A stretch of 6,009 nt of DNA, from positions 1 through 6,009 of the forward strand of contig QIFJ01000194.1 of assembly GCA_003229755.1 (NCBI GenBank), read 5' to 3'. A program made the position numbers and the translations under genes. Every line of letters starts with the position of its first letter. Position 1 is the stretch's first letter. The stretch comes from Pseudomonadota bacterium. GTDB lineage: Bacteria; BMS3Abin14. Below the pieces are notes generated by a model that worked only from the letters and a program-made list of their open reading frames with translations, did no database searches and was not told the origin of the DNA. This document shows positions 1 through 5,055 of the stretch, one piece after another.

Positions 1-666
1 GCCCGTAGATAAAAGAGTCGACCCACCATTTTGCTGCACAACATGCGTCAACTCATGCGCCAGCAACTTTCTCCCCGAAGAAATACTTGAAGAATACTCT
101 CCCGGCCCAAACACAACATCCTGTCCTAAAGTAAAGGCTCTAGCGTTCACAGCCTTTGCAGTGCTGGCTGCTTTGGCGTCAGTATGAACCCGCACCGGCT
201 TGAAATCACGGCCAAAGCGCGGTTACATATAATCACGGACAGAATTTGATAAAGGCGGCCCTCCTCCACGTAGATTATTGATCGTGCTTTCCACGTCATT
301 ACTAACTTCCAGCGATTGACCCGGCATTTCCTTGGCCTGAATGGTTTCTTCTTCCTCTTCGCTTGGCTGGCGCTGCAGTAAGGATTCGTTGGGTTTGGTT
401 TGGATGAGGCCTTCCTCATCCTCTAGGGACTGGCGTTGGATTCCGGATTCCAGCATAAGCATGACCTGGTCAGCGACACGATCCGCTTCCAGTTCGTATT
501 TATCATTGGGCTGGCCGATGGTGAGCTTGGCCTGCGCGCCGGTTGAGCGAAGGATACGGCGAATCTCCGCCTGCTGCGCCTTCACCCGAGGCCAGACGTA
601 GCCGAATCGGGATGGCCGCGATCTGCGAGTCGCAGGTGCTGAATGCTTATATTTAATCGCAAACAT
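1..666 (-). pseudogene. eCIS core domain (DUF4157) protein, interrupted by in-frame stop, runs off window
   Basis: A second copy of the eCIS core domain family. The readable part is 147 residues from ATG 666 to TAA 223-225. It holds a basic N-terminus (1-45), the conserved AQAKLTIGQPNDKYELEADR segment (about 44-63) and acidic linkers of the type LQRQPSEEEEETIQAK (about 75-112). After the TAA the same frame stays open for 74 codons to base 1 and encodes the core domain: PRFGRDF, RAFTLGQDVVFGPGEY and HELTHVVQQ (HELTH at 43-57). Over 64 ungapped residues 50 match the intact 928-residue neighbour, which has Glu (GAG) where this gene has TAA; GAA to TAA is one change. The product as written lacks the HExxH site. 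ATG 666 is preferred because GAGGGG lies nine bases upstream; an in-frame ATG at 672 is only three bases from it. Alternatives are a sequencing error or readthrough. The C-terminal cargo domain, if any, is outside the window. Confidence 0.8.
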
Positions 667-675
667 GTTCATCAA

Positions 676-681
676 CCCCTC
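676..681 (-). promoter_or_regulatory. Ribosome binding site of the interrupted eCIS-core gene
   Basis: GAGGGG on the minus strand, nine bases before ATG 666. It decides the start against the in-frame ATG 672 (three bases away, too close) and against an in-frame upstream start at 735, which has no such site. Confidence 0.5.
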
Positions 682-729
682 TACGTTGCCCGGTTTTATC
701 CCAGCTATTAAGGCGCTTATAGTCCTTCC

Positions 730-760
730 CGGCAATTGCCGCTATCCCATAAATATGGGA
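730..760. repeat. Two adjacent palindromes
   Basis: CGGCAATTGCCG (730-741) is a perfect 12-base palindrome. TCCCATAAATATGGGA (745-760) has seven-base arms around AA. They are three bases apart and 64 to 94 bases upstream of the downstream gene's ATG at 666. They could be a regulator binding site, a cruciform, or element ends. Function unknown; short palindromes also arise by chance. Confidence 0.4.
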
Positions 761-830
761 GGAGTACGTCGAATACGACATCGTGAATTAAGTATTGTGT
801 CCCCAGAATTACAGAATTCCAATACAGTTC

Positions 831-848
831 CACAGATTTTATTCTGTG
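831..848. repeat. Short inverted repeat CACAGA / TCTGTG
   Basis: Six-base arms with a six-base AT loop. In minus-strand RNA this is a weak hairpin with no following U-tract, about 95 bases after the stop of the 928-residue gene. It could slow RNA decay but does not look like an intrinsic terminator. Confidence 0.3.
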
Positions 849-943
849 TTCGTGGCACACATCCCTCCGTTCCCTTTCGTGCGCCCCTTGATCCTGCCGA
901 AATAAATCCAGCATCATCACATTCATGATTGACCAATTCATGT

Positions 944-3730
944 TCATGGATCGATTGTTATCGATAATGGGAACGTATGAGTTGTTCCTCCTGGTGCTCG
1001 ATCCTGAATGGTTATGGCGGATGTTCCAGCCGCAGTCGGAGTACCATGGATGCGCCCGGTTGCAGCATTCAAAGCAAGACCCACAGGTAGTGCCCCCATC
1101 GTGACACTCCAGGTAACAGGTACGTCATAAGGCGATGCGGCAGCGGCAGGAAATACCAGCGGATAAACATCACCGAAAGTGGCGCCTGTGATCCGCGTAC
1201 CGTAGTCTCTAATGGCTATTCCAACGGTGTGATCTCTGCGTCTGATAGGCTCACTATACGCCGTCCCCACACTGCCCGGTGGCATAACAGCAGCGGCAGG
1301 TTCCAGTAGCCGTACCACTTTACCATCATGTGCTGCCTGGGCATTAATACCCTGAATGTCGAGGGCCGCATCCTGCAACACCCCTCCGATCCGGGATATG
1401 GCATGGTAATTAAAGGCCCAGCCAAGTGGCGAGATCGGGGCAGTGGGCACGTTATAGGCGGGATTGGTGCTTCTTACATTGACGAGATTAATGTTACCAT
1501 ACGCTCCCCCTAAGGTCACCCAAATATTCTTTCCCAGTGATTGAAACCCGCCCCAAAACATCACTGAGTTTGCTGCTAAACCAACAGAACGGGCAAGCAA
1601 TGTCAGCAGATTTGCAAAGTCGGTACATATTCCAATGCCATCGGCATAGACTGATAGCGGATCGGGGTTAATCGGATCACTTGGGCTATAATTAAGCTCA
1701 CCGCGCAAACCAGTGCGTATCGATGCTGCCACAGTACCCGCACCAGCCACATACCCTGTAGCCTTAGCAACGGCGAAATTATGGAGCGGTGCAGCCAGGG
1801 GAGCGGCGTGCAGCCAGAAAACAGGATGCATACCAGTGCTTGTAACGGGCCCCCAAGTTGTGCCACCGTCTACAGATGCCTCCCACACTAGGCTATAATT
1901 ACTGCTGCGCACATCTGAAGAACCACTCAGTCCGGTTAAAACCAGACCCGCCACATCGATACTGGTAGCGCCAGGCGGAAAGGCAACCGACGTACCAAGC
2001 ACGGTAGCCCCTTCCTTAACACGCACGCTAACGGCAGGTATATTGGCCCTGGATAGATTGTTTCCCACCACAAATCTGGCATCTAGGGCAGGGGTGCTAC
2101 TTTTCGTGTAGGCGGTAGCATGATTGGTCGAACCCCGTGTCCATAGCGGTTGAATTCTCGGATCGCCACCATAGGCAGTCAGGGCATGACTACCTGTAAA
2201 GACAACTTGTTCACCCGTTATCGAAGCGGGAGGAATCAACACAGGGATGGGCCAATTCGGCTCTACACCATAAGCCTGTAGATTCTGCGCCAACCAGATA
2301 TCGTCACTACCGGCGGTAAAGACACGATTGAGCGAAGCCGTCAGGGCTGCATTGCCTGCCTCTGAGCCACCTGCTGCACGCAGAATATCGAATACCACCC
2401 CTTTACCACCGCTGTCACCCCAGCCTTTCATTTCCCTTTCTACGCGCAAGTGGATAGGCCAGTTTGCCTCACGACCATGGTGATACAGATTGCTTGCTAA
2501 CCATAGGTCATCACCACTGAGATTATTGGTGATAAATTCAATTGCATCCGGGTCGGCTCCACTCATATTACGGAGTCTTTCAAAGAATCCCCCCTTGTTG
2601 CCAGCCTGCCACAACGCCGCCAATTCATCTGACAATGGACTTAACTGGATCAGCCCTTGAGGAGCTAATCCCGCAGTTTTAATATCATTTCGGCCAGATC
2701 TTCCGGCCACAGAACATTCACGATTTACTCGATGAGGACTTATCAGGTTAATACGTTCAGAGTTCTCCTGTGGTTGATTAAAACCACTGATGGGCATCGA
2801 ATTGAATGATCTCATCCTTCTTTGCTGTACCACATGTGTCAACTCATGCGAAAGCAATTTCCTACCTGACGAGTTACCTGAAGAATACTCTCCCGCACCA
2901 AACACCACATCGCGCCCGAGGGTAAAAGCTCGCGCATTAATTGACCGAGCTACGCTAGCTGCCCGCGCGTCGGTGTGGATGCGCACCTGACTGAAGTCAT
3001 GGCCGAAGCGGGGCTCAAAAAAGGATCGAGTAGCTTCGGGTAAGGACTGACCGCCTCCCGTTAGGTTCTGGATGTTGGTGGCAACATTGGAGGTCACCTG
3101 AGGGGTATGTCCCAGGGTAACCTTGGCTTGGAGGAGGCCTTCCTCTTTGTCTTCCTCCATAGGTTGCCGTTGCGCCGTCTCTTCCTCGCATTCCGAACAA
3201 TTCGTCCCACCTTGGCGCTGGATATCCTGCGTTTGGCCCGGCATGACCTTCGCCTGAACTGTCTCCTCCTCTTCTTCGGGAGGCGCCTCCTGCCTTTGCA
3301 CTAGCGGCGTAATCTGATCGGCCAGCGACTTGGTCTGGAGTGTTTCTTCCTTTTCTTCGCTCTCGGGCTGGCGCTGAAGCTTCGGATCGGGCATGGCCAT
3401 CACCTGCCCCGCCACCCGGTCAGCTTCCTGCTCGTATCGGTCCCCCGGCCGGCCGATTTTAAGCTTTGCCTGCAATGCCCCTGACTTGATCAGCCTCTGA
3501 ACCGCCTGGTTGCCGATGGTTCTCTGGAGACTCATCACTGCCTGCTGTCTCAGACCTGCATACATAGTAGGTGAATGTCTCTCGTCCCTGACTATGGAAA
3601 TAAGCCTGTCCGTCGAGGCCCCTGCCAAATAGGGTCCATATGCAAAAGCAGGGCTGGACCTGGACCTTACCGGATCGGTATTTGTTTTATTCTGCTTTTT
3701 GTTATCCGCTTTTTGAGTCAGGTCTTTCAT
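944..3730 (-). CDS. eCIS core domain (DUF4157) protein fused to transglutaminase-like and He_PIG Ig domains; candidate eCIS effector
   Basis: An intact 928-residue multidomain protein; no signal peptide or membrane segment is visible. Order: flexible N-terminus (1-65); conserved LQRTIGNQAVQRL and AKLKIGRPGDRYEQEADRVA (68-110); four acidic linker units with QRQ and EEEEETVQAK (117-203), including a CSEC cysteine pair (178, 181); eCIS core domain (about 228-305) with HELTH at 295-299; two tandem copies of a module with DDxWLAxNL and NWPI (382-430, 447-499); a beta-rich stretch (500-650); a transglutaminase-like domain (about 655-800) with likely Cys702 in GICTDFANLL, His776 in FNYHAIS and Asp791 in ALDIQ; a He_PIG-type Ig domain (815-928) with LPVGLALNAATGRIHGTPT. 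Transglutaminase-like folds include crosslinking enzymes, deamidases and cysteine proteases; the reaction here is not known. Proteins with this core are associated with eCIS and often carry toxin domains. ATG 3730 follows GGAG by nine bases and overlaps the upstream small gene by 29 bases, suggesting co-translation. Secretion by the particle is inferred. Confidence 0.92.
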   Translation of the reverse strand: MKDLTQKADNKKQNKTNTDPVRSRSSPAFAYGPYLAGASTDRLISIVRDERHSPTMYAGLRQQAVMSLQRTIGNQAVQRLIKSGALQAKLKIGRPGDRYEQEADRVAGQVMAMPDPKLQRQPESEEKEETLQTKSLADQITPLVQRQEAPPEEEEETVQAKVMPGQTQDIQRQGGTNCSECEEETAQRQPMEEDKEEGLLQAKVTLGHTPQVTSNVATNIQNLTGGGQSLPEATRSFFEPRFGHDFSQVRIHTDARAASVARSINARAFTLGRDVVFGAGEYSSGNSSGRKLLSHELTHVVQQRRMRSFNSMPISGFNQPQENSERINLISPHRVNRECSVAGRSGRNDIKTAGLAPQGLIQLSPLSDELAALWQAGNKGGFFERLRNMSGADPDAIEFITNNLSGDDLWLASNLYHHGREANWPIHLRVEREMKGWGDSGGKGVVFDILRAAGGSEAGNAALTASLNRVFTAGSDDIWLAQNLQAYGVEPNWPIPVLIPPASITGEQVVFTGSHALTAYGGDPRIQPLWTRGSTNHATAYTKSSTPALDARFVVGNNLSRANIPAVSVRVKEGATVLGTSVAFPPGATSIDVAGLVLTGLSGSSDVRSSNYSLVWEASVDGGTTWGPVTSTGMHPVFWLHAAPLAAPLHNFAVAKATGYVAGAGTVAASIRTGLRGELNYSPSDPINPDPLSVYADGIGICTDFANLLTLLARSVGLAANSVMFWGGFQSLGKNIWVTLGGAYGNINLVNVRSTNPAYNVPTAPISPLGWAFNYHAISRIGGVLQDAALDIQGINAQAAHDGKVVRLLEPAAAVMPPGSVGTAYSEPIRRRDHTVGIAIRDYGTRITGATFGDVYPLVFPAAAASPYDVPVTWSVTMGALPVGLALNAATGRIHGTPTAAGTSAITIQDRAPGGTTHTFPLSITIDP
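2234..2587 (-). repeat. Tandem protein module (two copies) inside the 928-residue protein
   Basis: Residues 382-430 and 447-499 align along their length. Each has a helical start (FFERLRNMSG / VFDILRAAGG), then GDDLWLASNLYHHG / SDDIWLAQNLQAYG and ends in ANWPI / PNWPI. The motif spacing is 69 residues. I do not recognise the family. It lies between the eCIS core and the catalytic-looking domain, so it could bind a partner or serve as a linker. Confidence 0.7.
2822..3013 (-). repeat. Paralogous eCIS-core segment, second copy at 31-222
   Basis: These 64 codons align without gaps to bases 31-222, with 50 of 64 residues identical, and DNA similarity is visible too (for example GAAGAATACTCTCCCG on the plus strand in both). 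The copies are about 2.8 kb apart and co-directional. They point to an old gene duplication or to repeated recruitment of the same targeting domain with different C-terminal cargo. Confidence 0.8.
3122..3382 (-). repeat. Acidic low-complexity linker repeats QRQ..EEEE..T.QAK
   Basis: Residues 117-203 hold about four imperfect units: LQRQPESEEKEETLQTK, VQRQEAPPEEEEETVQAK, IQRQGGTNCSECEEET and QRQPMEEDKEEGLLQAK. Each runs from a QRQ start through an acidic block to a short Q(A/T)K end. Similar units recur in the second eCIS-core gene at about 330-445. They look like a disordered spacer between the conserved N-terminal segment and the core domain. Confidence 0.75.
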
Positions 3731-4092
3731 CTTTTAAATCTCCAGGCGGCCTTACCTGTAACTCCGTTGGAGTCACCTTTGCCGCGTCCTTTATGCTGAC
3801 TGTTTTGCCAGTGGCCTTTTTTATGCCATCACTCAATGACTTGGCAACCTTTGTGTAGCCAGGACTGCTGGTGTCAACAACTATCACGGTCTTCTTGGGA
3901 TCGGGGGAGGGGATTAATGGCGCCTTTGGGATCCTCGTAGACCTTGTTTTCACTCTTGAGTTTGTCTATGGTGGCTACTACCTTCTCCCCGCCCAGAAAA
4001 GAGGTAACTCGAAAGGTTTGTCTGGACATGTTTGCAAGCAGTGTTATGCCGGTATAAAGGTGTTGCAGACAAACCTTCCTTTTGCTCCTCAC
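3702..4092 (-). pseudogene. Small unrecognised protein, apparent one-base frameshift
   Basis: Two overlapping frames read as one protein if one base is dropped. The first half (from GTG 4092, or ATG 4029 at MSRQTFRVTSFLGGEK) runs through KSENKVYEDPKGAINP and stops at 3874. The second half contains SPDPKKTVIVVDTSSPGYTK and ends KDERPDSKSG at 3702. The switch falls near 3903-3912, where the plus strand has runs of five and four Gs. Dropping one base gives 129 residues from GTG 4092. GTG 4092 overlaps the stop of the Ig-like gene in GTGA, a usual arrangement for translational coupling. ATG 4029 would give 108 residues but has no visible ribosome site. The gene overlaps the start of the 928-residue gene by 29 bases. 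I do not recognise a family. It is soluble-looking, lysine-rich, with one hydrophobic strand (TVIVVD). As written, only a 72-residue first product would be made. Confidence 0.65.
3740..3743 (-). promoter_or_regulatory. Ribosome binding site of the 928-residue gene
   Basis: GGAG on the minus strand, nine bases before ATG 3730. It lies inside the end of the upstream small gene, so ribosomes finishing that gene could reinitiate here. Confidence 0.6.
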
Positions 4093-4907
4093 TTTCTTTT
4101 ATTAGATACGATCTTCCGGCTTCGAAGAGGTGTGACCGAAGGTTTTATTTTTCCCCTGACTGGAGTCTTTGGTCTGATCGGCAGCCCCTTGGCCGGTGGC
4201 CTCTTAACAGGGGTTTTCTGCTTTGTTTCGAATGCCACCACTGTTGAAGCTACCGCCCTGTCACACGCAGCAGTCACCGTGGCCCTCGTATTGGTTTGTC
4301 CGATCACGGGTGGTAGCAGATCGACACTTATCTTACCTATATCAACTCTCTCAATACGTGGAACAAAATTCCTCTTCTTTGCAAGAGTCAAACGATTTGA
4401 GGAAGCTACTTTGAGAAGTTCAGGATTTACTATCAGCTCAGAAGGAGGGTAGGTTGTACTACTCCGTAATTGTGCTACTGCCTGACCCAGTCTATTCGTT
4501 ACCACTTTTCTAGGATTTATCACCCCTATATTGGTTACAAAGTTGACCTCGACTCCGGTTACTGCCCTGCCACTCTTGTCTGTCACCATGGCAGTAATCT
4601 TTGATACGGACTTGCCATTTCCCAAAATGGATGTCGGGTTTGCCGATAAGGAAATTTTGTGCTCACTTTCGCCGCTATGCAGCTCGTTGATCTGGTCCTG
4701 AAGAGATTTGAGTGTCCCTTCAAAAGTTGCCATCTTTACATCAATATTTGACAGACCTTCATGTATGCATACTCCGATATTCCTCAACTCCTCGGCGACT
4801 TCATTAAAATCGTTCGAATATATCAGCATTCCCTCCTCCTTTGGATATCCTTCTAGTCTCTCTTCTGGTACAAACGTTTTGTGTTTCATATCTTTTTCAT
4901 CTACCAT
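4089..4907 (-). CDS. Invasin-type (Big_1) Ig-like domain protein with basic C-terminal tail
   Basis: A 272-residue protein without signal peptide or membrane segment. Residues 1-30 are charged. Residues 31-80 look helical and coiled-coil-like (NEVAEELRNIG, TLKSLQDQINELH). Residues 84-150 resemble a bacterial Ig-like Big_1 domain: SLSANPTSILGNGKS, ITAMVTDKSGRAVTGVEVNF, and the strand with TNRLGQAVAQL. A second, weaker beta unit lies at 192-228 (DLLPPVIGQTNTRATVT, VVAFET). Residues 229-272 are basic with several prolines (KTPVKRPPAK, RPKTPVRGK, SNKRK). Big_1 domains usually act as structural or adhesive modules; here, beside a tail-fibre-like gene and eCIS-core genes, a particle-associated or surface role is possible but inferred. 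ATG 4907 is chosen because GAGGTG sits six bases upstream. The alternative in-frame GTG 4916 is itself part of that ribosome site. The stop overlaps the next gene by four bases. Confidence 0.85.
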   Translation of the reverse strand: MVDEKDMKHKTFVPEERLEGYPKEEGMLIYSNDFNEVAEELRNIGVCIHEGLSNIDVKMATFEGTLKSLQDQINELHSGESEHKISLSANPTSILGNGKSVSKITAMVTDKSGRAVTGVEVNFVTNIGVINPRKVVTNRLGQAVAQLRSSTTYPPSELIVNPELLKVASSNRLTLAKKRNFVPRIERVDIGKISVDLLPPVIGQTNTRATVTAACDRAVASTVVAFETKQKTPVKRPPAKGLPIRPKTPVRGKIKPSVTPLRSRKIVSNKRK

Positions 4908-4913
4908 ATTTTT

Positions 4914-4919
4914 CACCTC
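4914..4919 (-). promoter_or_regulatory. Ribosome binding site of the Ig-like gene
   Basis: GAGGTG on the minus strand, six bases before ATG 4907: strong match and good spacing. It contains the GTG (4916) that a longest-frame caller would choose, so it decides the start. Confidence 0.75.
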
Positions 4920-5055
4920 ACAATTTTAATTATTATTTAAATCCAATCCATACTTACCATATTTATCTGTAAAAAAAATCAACTTTTTTGTTCATGTTTT
5001 CTCATCATCTAATCCATTACTCCATTTTATTCATCTCCTTTGATCGAGTGTTTCT
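4920..5055. other. AT-rich intergenic region upstream of the Ig-like gene
   Basis: The most AT-rich stretch of the window and the only gap within the upstream part of the cluster, so the likeliest place for an internal promoter. On the minus strand TTGATT (4977-4982) could be a -35 box, but no good -10 lies at the right distance. An A-run/T-run pair near 4971-4988 could pair only weakly and has no GC stem, so it is not a terminator. AAAGGAG at 5035-5041 is a strong ribosome-site match, followed only by two- to ten-codon frames. Confidence 0.45.

Larger units (their letters stand above)
667..943. other. Intergenic region between the two eCIS-core genes
   Basis: About 277 bases with no convincing gene. 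Short frames here (up to 76 residues) have no ribosome binding site and no recognisable motif. The stretch holds palindromes at 730-741 and 745-760, a hairpin at 831-848, and near 784-803 the minus-strand motif GGGGACACAATACTTAATT. From memory, very similar motifs recur between genes in many bacteria near REP-associated Y1 transposases; this is unverified. No hairpin is followed by a T-run, so I see no intrinsic terminator for the 928-residue gene. A promoter for the downstream gene could lie here, but I find no good -35/-10 pair. Confidence 0.5.

Noticed and set aside
341..601. Plus-strand Ser-rich frame of 86 residues
   Set aside because: It is the antisense reading of the acidic Glu-rich linker in the interrupted eCIS-core gene, which naturally gives Ser/Leu-rich frames.
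717..947. Minus-strand frames of 76 and 64 residues in the gap after the 928-residue gene
   Set aside because: No ribosome site, overlapping each other in different frames, no recognisable motif, and spanning the palindromes; they may be spurious frames in a repeat relic.
3871..4452. Plus-strand open frame of 193 residues
   Set aside because: It lies antisense to the Ig-like gene and the small gene, whose domain content, ribosome site and coupling are convincing; it has no motif of its own.
4971..4988. A-run and T-run as an intrinsic terminator after the tail-fibre-like gene
   Set aside because: The pairing is only A-T, with no GC stem.
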